A stretch of DNA of 51,405 bases, from NCBI GenBank assembly GCA_019693395.1, contig JAAMXP010001613.1, positions 731 through 52,135 of the forward strand. The letters run 5' to 3'. The number at the start of each line of letters is the position of its first letter. Position 1 is the stretch's first letter. Shown here piece after piece: positions 42,000-51,405 of the stretch. The DNA is from Ettlia oleoabundans (taxonomy: Eukaryota; Chlorophyta; Chlorophyceae; Chlamydomonadales). A program made the translations under genes and the position numbers. A model generated the notes under the pieces. It did no database searches. It saw only the letters and a program-made list of their open reading frames with translations, and was not told where the DNA came from.

Positions 42000-43352
42000 T
42001 CATGCCGACACTTGTTGCTTACTGCCCCTGAGGTACACACCAAGCTCCCGCAGCTGGCGTGCCTCAGCCAGCAGTGGCAGGCTGCTCGCAAGATAGCTGC
42101 CACACCAATAGCCTACTGTGAGCGTCTGCAAGCCGGCAAGCCAGGGTCCGGCAAGCAGGTTGAATGACTTCAAGCTAACGCTGCGCAGCCCGGTGAGGCT
42201 CGAGAATGCTGTCACAGTATCCCCCACATCATGCAGCTGCAGCTGAGTCAGCTGCTGCATGCGAGGGAGGTGCAGGTCCAAGAGATCGATCCTTTGGCAT
42301 TATACAATCACCAAAAATGGCGAGGAATGTCAGGGAAGTCAGCTGGGGCAGGCAGGAATGCTGGTGCCATCTAAGACCAGCGCCTCCAGGCTGCTGAGGC
42401 GGGTGAGAGGCATATACCTGTCTGCCATGTAGGAGGCACCCTCTGTCTTGAAATGGCGCAAGCGGGTCAGGCTCCCAACCTGCAGGGCAAACCATCATAA
42501 CACATGGGTCTTTGCTGGAAAAGACAAGCGAGATTGTCCCATGTGTCACACAAAGGTTTTGCAACAAGCATATCCGTTTCAGCCCATAGGCTGTATTACC
42601 CGGATGCGGCTCCAACACCAGGCTGCTTTGTGAAGCGGCTCACCTGCTCTAGCAGCAGCGGGGGCTCGCTGGAACCAGTGCAGAGGCTTGTGAAGATTGA
42701 GGCTTGTGAGATTGGGCGGCAAACGGATGCCAGCCTCAACTGTCAGCTTATATTGAGGAACTAGCTCCAGATGCTGCAGTGCCGTCAGCTGATGCAGGGG
42801 CCAGGTCAGCATGATGTTCACATCATTGCTTGTGACCCAGCAGAGGCTGTGCATGCTGGTGGGCGGAATAGCCCAGCTGTTGGTTTGTAAGTGTGTGTTG
42901 CAATTGACATCCAGCTCTCAAAGGGTGCTGCTACAACCGCAGGCGGTGAGCATTGAGGCCAGCAGCTCAGCAGCCTGAGCTCCATCATAGTACAAGTCGT
43001 CCACTGCCAGCTGAAGACGGTGCAACAGCCGGCGCCAGCGGAGACACACCCAAGCAGCAAATGCCTGCACCGCAACAGCACCGAAAGGGCATTTGGCGCG
43101 AACCCTGCGACTTGAACGATGTGCAGCCGCTTTAAGCGAGGGGTCACAACTATGGTTAGCCTCGGCCTTTTACGCAAGCTGGAGAAAGAGCAGCAGAATT
43201 GACCTCCTGGCTCCTGGCCACCGGCTGAAATTGATGTGTCCGCTGGCTTGGCTTGCCTGCCTCTAGTATCTTGTTGCTCCAAACTGCATATCAACGTCTC
43301 GTCCGGGATATCAGTAATGCACGGCGTGCCGGCCGGCATGGCGAGATTGATC
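42000..43352 (-). pseudogene. Decayed leucine-rich-repeat gene, possibly F-box/LRR type
   Basis: Minus-strand pieces carry clear LRR character: LAVDDLYYDGAQAAELLASM (from 43010), HQLTALQHLELVPQ, LPPNLTSLNL, VGSLTRLRHF, LTRLSSLEALVLDG, LPQLTSLTFLAIFG, MQQLTQLQLHDVG and LTGLRSVSLKSFNLL. They do not share a frame. An in-frame TGA at 42920-42918 splits what reads as STL(R)ELDVN; a CGA to TGA transition would explain it. At least three frame changes follow (near 42680, 42365 and 42285), in places too tight for introns. Upstream, CITDIPDETLICSL resembles the start of an F-box. I read this as a pseudogene; a live gene with unusual splicing is less likely. Confidence 0.65.
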
Positions 43353-44068
43353 GGAAGGTGGGTAGCGCCGGGCTGCGGTAAGAGGCTGCTGACGGCGGAG
43401 GGTAACACGTGGTAGACCAATCCAAGCGTCAAAGTAAGGTTTTAGTCGACCAAATTGAGTAGGGTCTGCTCAGCGTGCTGCCCCCATTGTTGACACCAGC
43501 ATCCCTGTGGTGGTTTGTTGCATGCTGACATCAGTTTGGGCTGATTGGTAGAAGGAATTTACCATTGCAAGTGCAGAAGTGGGTGTCTCGGGTGGCAGCC
43601 AACCACTCATTTCGGCGGCAACCCTGCCGCTCGTGGAACACTCAATTGGCACGTGGGCTGAAATGGGAATCATGCATGGCTACATAGCTGCTGCGCTGCC
43701 ATTGTCAAACTACGGCTTACGATTACTAGGTCAACCGCGGCAGGCCAGCCCTGATGAAGATTGCTGCTGGCCTTCTGTACCTGGCATGCCATACAATGAA
43801 GCCGCATGCCACACGTACTTGCCACCGTCTCGACGGCACGCTGAATAATCTGCTGCACACCCATTCAGACTTGACTGAACTAAATACATCCAGACGCAAT
43901 GAAACGCTGGGATCCCACCATTCCAGCAGCCAGAGTACTACCGCATGACGGCTGCCGCCAGCCGCCAGCCGGGATGCCGCCAGCACATCCTGACTTGGCA
44001 CGCCCAGTTGTTCATATTGGGACCGTCAAATCATTGGTTCAAGTTGATTAATAAGGCATGAGCTTTTC
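43353..44068. other. Intergenic region upstream of BT1 transporter
   Basis: It lies between the LRR relic and the transporter and should hold the latter's promoter. No supported gene is seen. Confidence 0.4.
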
Positions 44069-47000
44069 ATGAGCCTGATCAAGGCCACACTCCTGCAACC
44101 AGTTCACGGTCGCCTGCTACACCCTCGCCCGGGGCGTAACCGTGGGCTGCGTTGCATGCGCAGCACCAACCAAAGTGATCAGGTGGAGTTGCAGCCCGGC
44201 CAGACTCCCAGCCTGACGCAAGGCTCGGAGAGGAAGCGCGGCAGCTGGGAGCAGGCACGCCTTCCAGTTGTAGACGAGCGAGGGCTACAGAACAGCGGGA
44301 AATCGCAGGGAGATCCTATGGGCGCGCAGTCAGCACAGCTACGGCGGCAGCAGTGGTGGCGGCCACAGCCGCCACCTGTGCAACCGGAGCTTGTTGCTAT
44401 CGCGCTTGGTAAGAGCCATGCTGCCCCGCCACGGTGGATGCTGCAACGCTTCTCTGTCAAGACGGTGGGAAAAGAGCATGCACTTGCAGCCGTTGAATTC
44501 TACCTGTCGTTGAGGGCGCTGCCCAGCCCACACACCCACCAACAACTTCTCAGCAACTTATCTCTCTTTGCCCATCAATCCACCAACCGCAGTCTACTTG
44601 GTGCAAGGCCTGCTTGGGCTGTCCCGCCTGGCGGTTTTCACCTTCTTGAAAGACAACTTGGGGCTGGCGCCCGCTTCGGTGGCGCTGGTCACCTCAGCCG
44701 GCTATGCACCTTGGGTTAGCCACAGCATTGCCACAGAGTGCCACAGAGCGTTCAGCAGCATCGCGAGCCAGGCCTTGCAGCATGGGTGCTAGGCTGTCCT
44801 TCTTGTTCCTTTCTTGTTTCCTGTGCTAGTACATTTGGAGGTGAACTGTACATGACTCAAACCATTGGCGGCATTTACTTTGTTTTGCCCTTCCTATCCG
44901 AACCGGCTCCACCTGTCCCCTCCTGCCCCCACAGATGGTCAAGCCACTGTACGGCTTCCTTAGCGATGCGGTGCCACTGTTTGGCTACCGCCGCTGCTCC
45001 TACCTCGCGCTCTGCGGCTTGTTAGGTGCTGCATCGTGGGCCGCAATGGGCACAGTGGCCAGCACTCCACAGGCTGTGGTGCTGCTGCTGCTGTTGGGCA
45101 GCGCCTCCACAGCGTGCGCTGATGTGGTGGCGGACTCGGTGGTGGTTGAGCTCGTGCGGCGGCCAGGCAGCAAAACGGTGTGTTTTGATTGGTTGTATCA
45201 TTGTTTTTGGTTGTTGCAGCACGGTGTGTGTTGCAGGCTAGTAGGTCTTTTATACAGGACCGACTCTTATTCCTGCCAAGCTGCTGTTTGGCTGTGCCCT
45301 GCTGCCTTCCAGGGAATCATTGTGCACAGCTTTTGGAGCCCATTGGTGTGAATGCTTGACCGCCTTGCCCCCAACCACCCGGGCTGCTGACTTGGCTGGC
45401 TCGCAGTGCTGCACATTTCCTTTCAGATGCAGTCGTGCTTCACAGATGTGTGTCGTTTCTGGGCGACTTACTGCAGGGCACCGCAGGCTCGCTACAGAGC
45501 CTGTGCTGGGCCTCAGCCTCTGCTGGCGGCATCGCGAGCGCTTACTTCAGGCAAGCCGCCCAGGGCAGGCTTCAGCATCTGTGTTGCACCTTGCTGCACA
45601 ATGTCTGGTGGAACAGCAATAAAAACCTTCGCCTGAGCGGCCCGCTACCTCCTGTCGCTCTCGTATCGCCTATTCTGTACTCCGCATCCGGAACACGGCA
45701 CCTGTCTTGTGATCCAGCCCAGTCAATGCAGTCATTCCGGAGCTCTCCTCATTCTCTGCCAACAGCCATGCTTTCCTGCTTTCCTTTGCCAATAATCGCA
45801 GCGGCTCGCTAGTTGGCGATTACGGGCCCCAACCCGTCTTTATGCTGACAGCAGCCTTCCCCCTATTAGTCACTGGAGCGGCGTTGGCCATTCCCGAGGA
45901 GCGGATTAGACCTCCTGGAGTGATGGCAGGGGCTGGCCTACGCAACAGCGGCGGCAGCAGCAGTATGCCAGGGTCTCGCAGCCCCAGCCCGGGGCCCCTA
46001 GCAGCACGGCAGCAGCAGGAGGGGGTGGTCGCAGCCTTCAGGAAGCAGGCCGCGCTGCTGTGGAGCACCGCCAAGCAGCGCACCATCCTGCTGCCGGCAG
46101 TGTTCGTCTTCCTGTGGCAGGTGCGTGAGCGGCCGGGGGGGTGGGGGTGGGGGTTTGGGTCCAGATCGCTCTTCCTGCACCTGTTACTGTGGCTTTGTGT
46201 GGGTGTTGCCTACGTAGCTTTAGCTCCTCTGCCGGGCGGTGTGCTCGCACCTTGTGACTGTCAGCAGCAGAAACTTGAAATACCTGCCAACTCCATCCCT
46301 CTGGCTCACTAGCCCCCTGGCCAGCCTTCCTATCCTGCCCAGCTGGCTTGATCTGTTGTTTTTGCTCTTCTGCCATATAGGCCACCCCCACCGCCGACAC
46401 TGCGCTGCTGTTTTTCGAAACCAACAAGCTCGGCTTTACACCAGATGTTCTGGGAGAAATTAGGTGCGTGCACGACGGTTTCTGGCCGCTCGGCCCGCAT
46501 TGTCAGCAAGCCCTGAATGCACGCCAAGAAGGGTCACCTAAGATTTGACAGAGCAGGCACTGCTGCGTGACAGCACCAGTGCTGCCATTCAGCTGCTCAG
46601 AGGGGTTGCCGGCCAACAGGCGTCGCCTATTGCATGTTGTATGCCTCTTCGTACCAAGGAGTTGCTGCTGGTTGTGTGCAAGTGCCATGCAGGCTAGTAG
46701 GCGCGCTGGCCTCCCTGGCGGGCGTGGGGCTGTACAACTTCAAGCTGAAGCACACCCCGTTGCGCAAAATCCTGCTGTGGACGGCAGTCGCTGGCACCGG
46801 GCTGGGGCTCACGCAGCTCATGCTTGTCACAGGTAGGGCGAGTGCAGTGGGCAGGGAGGTAGCTGATATGGATGGCAGCGTGGATGGGTTGCATTGCGGT
46901 GACAGAGCCAGCACTCCAGGAAAATGAGTTTTGTTGCGAGTTCTGGAGCAGTATATATCCCACCAGTCAACCAGCTGCTCGCTGCGCTCGGACATAGGCT

Positions 47001-47762
47001 CCTTGCATTATACTTCTGCCTCACGCCTGCCACTTGAAAGCTAGATCAGTTGCCGATTGCGTGCCTGCTGCTGCATGCCAGTTACCTTTCCCGGTGGCTT
47101 GCCCATCTTCACCTACATTGATGCTTTGCTGCTGCAGGGTTGAATCGCCAGCTGGGACTAAGCGACCAGCTGTTTGCTCTGGCTGACACAGCGTTGCTCA
47201 CGGTGCTCGGCCAGGTGGCGTTTATGCCCCTGCTGGTGCTGGCGGCACGCATATGCCCAGAGGTGAGAGTCAAGTAGCCGAATTGGTAACTGCTCGGGAG
47301 TGGTACAAGGGTTAAAATAGGGGTGGACATGGGCGCAGCACATTGCGGTCACCAGCTGGAATGTGTGGGAAGTGCGGCTGCAGACAGAGACAGACTGTTT
47401 TCAGGGCTGGTTACATTGTTTCCAAAGCAATCCCTATACGGTTGTTTGCTGCCAACTGACTCTGCGCCCGTTATGTTGCCCCTCACCCTCAACTCCCCGT
47501 ACAGGGTGTGGAGGCGACTCTGTTTGCCACCCTCATGTCCCTGCTCAACAGCGGCTCATTTGTGGGATCAGGCCTGGGATCAGCACTGACCGCCTGGTTA
47601 GGGGTCACAGCCGATAACTTTGACAACCTGGCGCTGCTGGTCACACTGTGCACGCTGGGCGGGTTGCTGCCGCTGCCACTGCTGCGCTTGCTGCCTGACG
47701 ACGTTGACAAAGAGCAGCAGAAGGAAGAGAAGGGAGGCAATGGTGTGGAGAAACAGTCATAA
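44069..47762 (+). CDS. BT1-family folate/biopterin transporter, probably plastid-targeted
   Basis: Nine in-phase exons: 44069-44408, 44593-44714, 44935-45177, 45477-45550, 45802-46120, 46381-46463, 46693-46832, 47138-47262, 47505-47762 (567 aa). The first about 100 residues are Arg/Ser/Gln-rich and hydrophilic, like a transit peptide. The MFS-like body has [99 protein letters not shown] and [19 protein letters not shown]. These match the FBT/BT1 family, which moves folates or pterins across the chloroplast envelope. A Ser/Pro/Gln-rich loop lies mid-protein ([19 protein letters not shown]), and the C-terminus is charged. Intron 4 has a GC donor (CAG|GCAAGC). The substrate is inferred from the family only. 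The start is the first ATG of the long first exon. Confidence 0.9.
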
Positions 47763-47925
47763 GAAAAAGCCAATCAGCTTGCGATGCTGCATCAGCCAGC
47801 TCGGTCGCTACCTTGTATTCCTTTTCCCATTATGACATTGTGCACATTCAGTTTCACATTTGCAACCCAACAATATGTGGTAGCCATCAAACATCTGAAT
47901 GCAATATTTGCTTGACTCAGTCTAA

Positions 47926-47930
47926 TGTAA
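47926..47930 (+). promoter_or_regulatory. Candidate poly(A) signal TGTAA
   Basis: TGTAA stands 164 bp past the BT1 transporter stop in AT-rich DNA. Confidence 0.5.
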
Positions 47931-47970
47931 ATATAACACTTGGATCGGACAAAGGTGGGAAGGGAATCGG

Positions 47971-49269
47971 TCAGGATAGATGCTGTGGTTTGCACGAATG
48001 GGGGTTGAGAGGAGGGCAGCACAACGCTGCTGCAGAAGGAGCTGCAGAAAGCTTGCAAGCATCCACTCGAGTAAAGTTCTGATTGACATAGCGCAGCATA
48101 TTGTAAGGTAGAATTGTGGATATGACACTAGTGGCGGGGATACATTGCACGTTGTCACAATCATGGGGTATAGTAGGCTGGGCAGCAAGAGCGCCAGCGG
48201 CTGCTAACTGGCCGAACATCGCTATGAAGCGTCGCTCAGCAGCCAATTTTGGCTGTTCTCTCCTTTCACAAGTATAATCTTTGCCTTGGTTAGGTGCTGC
48301 TAGCGCGTCCATTTGGAACATCCTGATGTGTGCTGAGGTGGCCATAGGCCCAGCGGTGGGTCCAGTACTGGTGGAACCTCTCAGCGACAGCGGCGTATGG
48401 CTGCTGCCCCCCATACCAGGGCTGCGGGTCCTGCGCAACTTCAGCGCGGCTACTGACTGAGCCAGGCTGGCAGCTGCGACCGCCTGCCTCATCTGCTCTC
48501 CCAGGGTGTCCAGCCGGTGCACCACCTCCTGCCTCAGCTCAAACATCTCAGCTACAGGCAGGAAGTGAGCAGTAGTTGTTGCAGAATGCGCACACATCGG
48601 ATCAGAAGGGTACGCAATGGATGCAGCATCTGGATGGGATGGCCAACTACCAATGGGTGATGCGTAGTGGCTGCTACCTGCTGGACAAAGCTTGCAAGAA
48701 CCAGCTTCTGCACAACCCTTGTAGAACCAATATACTTCATCAACATCAAGGCTGGCCTTAGGCTAAGCCATTAGACGTATCTCACCCCTAGTCGCAGCAG
48801 CCTCAGGATTGGTGGCACGTGCCTCTGGTGGGAAGTCAACTCCAGTTGCGCTCTCTGCTGCCAGCTCATCAGCTGCTGTAGTGATGCCTGCTGCAGTGGC
48901 AGCCCCCACGTGCTGGTCTGGATCGCTGGGAAGAGCAGTCGGCATGCCTGATGCTGGCGGCTGGTCCAGGGAAGCGCTGGACTCAAAAGTCTGCCCGGTT
49001 GTGGGTGAGAAGGTGGGCCTTGCAGCCGGCTTCTGACACAAGTGTGGCACAGCGCGCCAGCAGCCTCCGCCAATTCCTAAAGTGTTGGTTTTTATGCAGT
49101 CTGAAGACTCAAATTGACTGCTGTGAGTTTTGCCTCCCCATTGATGCGCTGGGCAGGCTTTTCCGTTTTTGATCCATGACACATTGCTGCATGCCAAAAT
49201 GCTGTACCACTCAGCAGCTACACCCAGCTGTGTCTCCCTATGTTGATGATGTGTCTTTGCCATGCACAC
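47971..49269 (-). CDS. Hypothetical protein, low-confidence model
   Basis: Two blocks join in phase: an upstream exon ending at 48786 and one starting at 48551. The first carries an Ala/Thr/Pro-rich stretch (ADELAAESATGVDFPPEARA). The second begins with a helical coiled-coil-like run (EMFELRQEVVHRLDTLGEQM) and then Ser/Gly/Pro-rich sequence. I recognise no family. The true start is uncertain: the first about 80 residues after 49269 look non-coding. The true end may come before 47971. Confidence 0.35.
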
Positions 49270-50408
49270 TTCCTTTGTTGTTTGAATACCGCTGCTGTTG
49301 GTCTGTTACACCCGTATGACCACAAAAGCGACAACAGGCCTGAGGCGCCACACATTCCGAGAAAAAAGAAACGCCAGTACAAAGCATGAGGAGGGAGAGA
49401 GGAGAACGGCTGATGGACAGCTGCTAAAACAGGGAAGCTCGGTGTCATCAACAATGAGGATTGCCATGCAGTATAACTCGGGCAACGGTGGTGAATAAGG
49501 CGAATGGAAGGGTGGGCTCTGGGATGGGAGTCGGGAAAGGAACTCGCGAGAGATGTGCCAACTAAATGCATGCCGTGGTGAAGGATGCTGCACAAACGAA
49601 TGGGTGTGAGAGGGCAAGTTGCGACTGAGCAGCAGTTGCTGGCAAGAGAAACGGCGAAGGGTTACCAGCAAAAAGCCGGGCAGCTAAACTGGTGTATGGC
49701 CCCTGACCGCTGTGCCGGGACACCCGACCACGTGGCCTCTCTGGGCTCATAGGTGGAGGTGTTTGATCCATTTGGCAACCGGGGCTGGCTTGTCCATCCA
49801 GCCGGGGAGCACACCATCAAATCGTTAAAGTGAGGAACCAACACCAAAGGAGTAGGGGCTATACTGGGGGGAGCCCGCCGCTCTGCGAGCCCGCCGGCGG
49901 CAAGCGCCAGCGAAGTTCGCAGCTTCGGCAGCAAGGCCCTAAGAAAACTGTGCCAAAGGGACGTGGCTCAGCTGGGAAGGGGTGCTGGCTGGGGAACAGG
50001 AGTTGGAAGCAAGGTCGCAGATAATCAAGAGGAAGCACTGAAAGATAACGTGTCGGGTATCCTCAGCATGCTGCCATCCTACAGCCGCAAAATGTGGGCA
50101 ATAGCGCTCTGCCGCAGGACGAGCCTCTCTGCCGCGCACACTATCCGTCCATGCGCCTCAACGTCCACATATTGATGGCAATACGGGCAGCAGGGCGGGA
50201 GAGGCGTGCCACACGGTGGCATGCGCTAGCTACAGCAGATCACAGCGGGGATAGGTGCTGATTTGCCTACCGGGAACACGCGCCGAAGAACAGCCTTGCG
50301 TGCTGGTATGGGCTTGCAAGATCCACACCCTTCTCCGCTTTGAAAGATGCCTCCAAGCTAGCACACCAGCTGGCAAACTTATCAGAGGCTGGTCCCTGTG
50401 TGGCTGGG

Positions 50409-50794
50409 CCATGAGGCGGGCCCACATCAATTGTACAGCAGGTGTCGGAACTTTAGCGTCCTGCGGCGCTCTCAAAGAGGTGTGGCCAGTCTGCGGGGGG
50501 GGGGGGGGGGGGGGGGGTGCGGTACAGGGCGAAGCTGGCAGTCAAAGAGGCTGCTAATGAGGTGCAGGGTGCCGCATGCCCTGATGCTGGAATGCCAGCT
50601 GCTCTGGCAGCACCCTGTGAAAGCTGTGGGGTGCCGCTGTAGGACCGCTTACAGCCACGGTGGTGCTGCCGCAACTGCCACTCCATGTGTCAGACCTCAT
50701 GGAAACTGACCAATTCCCTGCGTGTCTGCGCCATCAGGCAGGCCCTCATCTCCTGGACAGCAGGTGCCAGGATTTCAGCGCCCCGCAGCGCTCC
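50409..50794 (-). repeat. Two diverged copies of a coding-like segment
   Basis: About 65 bp at 50409-50475 and 50731-50794 are alignable. On the minus strand they read VPTPAVQLMWARLMAQPHRD and ILAPAVQEMRACLMAQTRRE, sharing PAVQxMxAxLMAQxxR. They are probably paralogous exons or relics of a repeated gene piece. Confidence 0.5.
50495..50517 (+). repeat. Homopolymer run of 23 G
   Basis: A pure G23 tract follows CTGC and precedes TGCGG. Its exact length may be unreliable because such tracts are prone to sequencing error. Confidence 0.9.
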
Positions 50795-50926
50795 ATCATT
50801 ATCGTCCTGTGCTGGGGGCTGCGGAGGGAAAAGCACACACAACAGTGGTTAAGCCAGCTCTGGGTTCGACAACAACCAAACTGAGAGGGGGCTCCCTCGT
50901 GGGAGCAAGACCTTTAACCTTTAACG

Positions 50927-51405
50927 CATGACTGTATTGCGTTCCCCGGGCGCTGCATGCTTCTCCTGCATTTCGCTGCGGGCCGAACACCTAGCCCCTT
51001 GGTATGCTTTGCGGAGTGTCGCCCTGTCCAACCCAGCAGCCTTGAGGACGTTGAGCAGGGCTGGCAAGCGGTACCGCTCACTCAGAACCTTGGGTAGAGA
51101 TGGTGGTGGCCGGGGGCGCGCTGTCCTACTTTGTGCTGCCGCTTGACAGCGGCTGCTTGGCAGCCAACATATCGTAGCGCCGCACTACCACCTCATCTAT
51201 TGCTGCTGGTGTGAAGGCTGCCTCAGCGGCTACCACCAGCGCTGCAAGTTGTGAGAAGCCGCCAGCGCTGCCACCGCAGCCGCTTGGAAGTCAGGGTCAG
51301 TGGCATGGGAGAAGAAAAGAGTGTGTGCCAGTTTCAGCTTCTTCTGATGGGGATGAGCAGGAAGGGTGGCGGCGGCGGGGAGGGTGGCGGCGGACTGGGC
51401 GGAGG
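50927..51405 (-). CDS. Partial, unrecognised gene entering from the right edge
   Basis: Two protein-like minus-strand stretches occur in different frames: ALVVAAEAAFTPAAIDEVVV followed by RRYDMLAAKQPLSSGS (about 51250-51140), and VLSERYRLPALLNVLKAAGL, then DRATLRKAYQGARC, ending in TAA near 50927. They look like helical exons, but I could not find splice sites joining them cleanly. No family is recognised. Confidence 0.3.

Larger units (their letters stand above)
49270..50926. other. Gene-poor stretch with one possible terminal exon
   Basis: At 49753-49833 (+), after a CATAG acceptor, 26 codons read VEVFDPFGNRGWLVHPAGEH and then TIKSLK with a stop. The residue mix looks coding, but I found no upstream exons. 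The rest holds no supported gene. Confidence 0.25.

Noticed and set aside
45551..45640. Read-through of BT1 exon 4 past 45550
   Set aside because: It loses the family's AYFSGSLV sequence, which the GC-AG splice restores.

Overview
The window is nuclear DNA from a green alga, most likely a Chlorella-like trebouxiophyte (inferred, not proven). It is GC-rich. Genes are dense and split by many short introns whose acceptors are mostly CTGCAG. The protein set is plant-like: MORN-type PIP kinases, a BolA4-like protein, a membrane-anchored ubiquitin-fold protein and a folate/biopterin transporter. TGTAA motifs of the chlorophyte poly(A) type follow several stop codons. TGA is a stop. I see no bacterial operon, CRISPR array, rRNA, tRNA or intact transposon. 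Gene models were built by hand from splice sites and checked by reading phase across each junction.

Layout. 15-1992 (-): a secreted RNase T2-fold protein, running off the left edge, whose catalytic histidines are all replaced. 2398-10469 (-) and 10880-21142 (+): two head-to-head MORN-repeat phosphatidylinositol phosphate kinases sharing a 410-bp promoter region. The minus copy has an N-terminal membrane anchor and three MORN repeats; the plus copy has eight MORN repeats and no anchor. 22026-22923 (-): MUB with a CaaX box. 23635-28699 (-): katanin p60. 29086-29687 (+): BolA4-like protein, head-to-head with katanin. 30176-32377 (-): ribosomal protein L35. 33635-36404 (+): an unrecognised seven-exon gene. 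37916-41086 (-): a secreted protein with four LysM domains. 42000-43352 (-): a decayed leucine-rich-repeat gene. 44069-47762 (+): BT1/folate-biopterin transporter. From 47971 to the right edge there are only weak gene candidates and repeats.

The genes do not form one pathway. Membrane signalling is the nearest theme: two PIP kinases that should make PI(4,5)P2 and a lipid-anchored ubiquitin-fold protein. The oddest features are the pseudo-enzyme RNase T2, a coding-competent tandem exon duplication inside it, similar but decayed exon duplications in the neighbouring PIP kinase, four GC-AG introns, and a near-perfect intronic hairpin.
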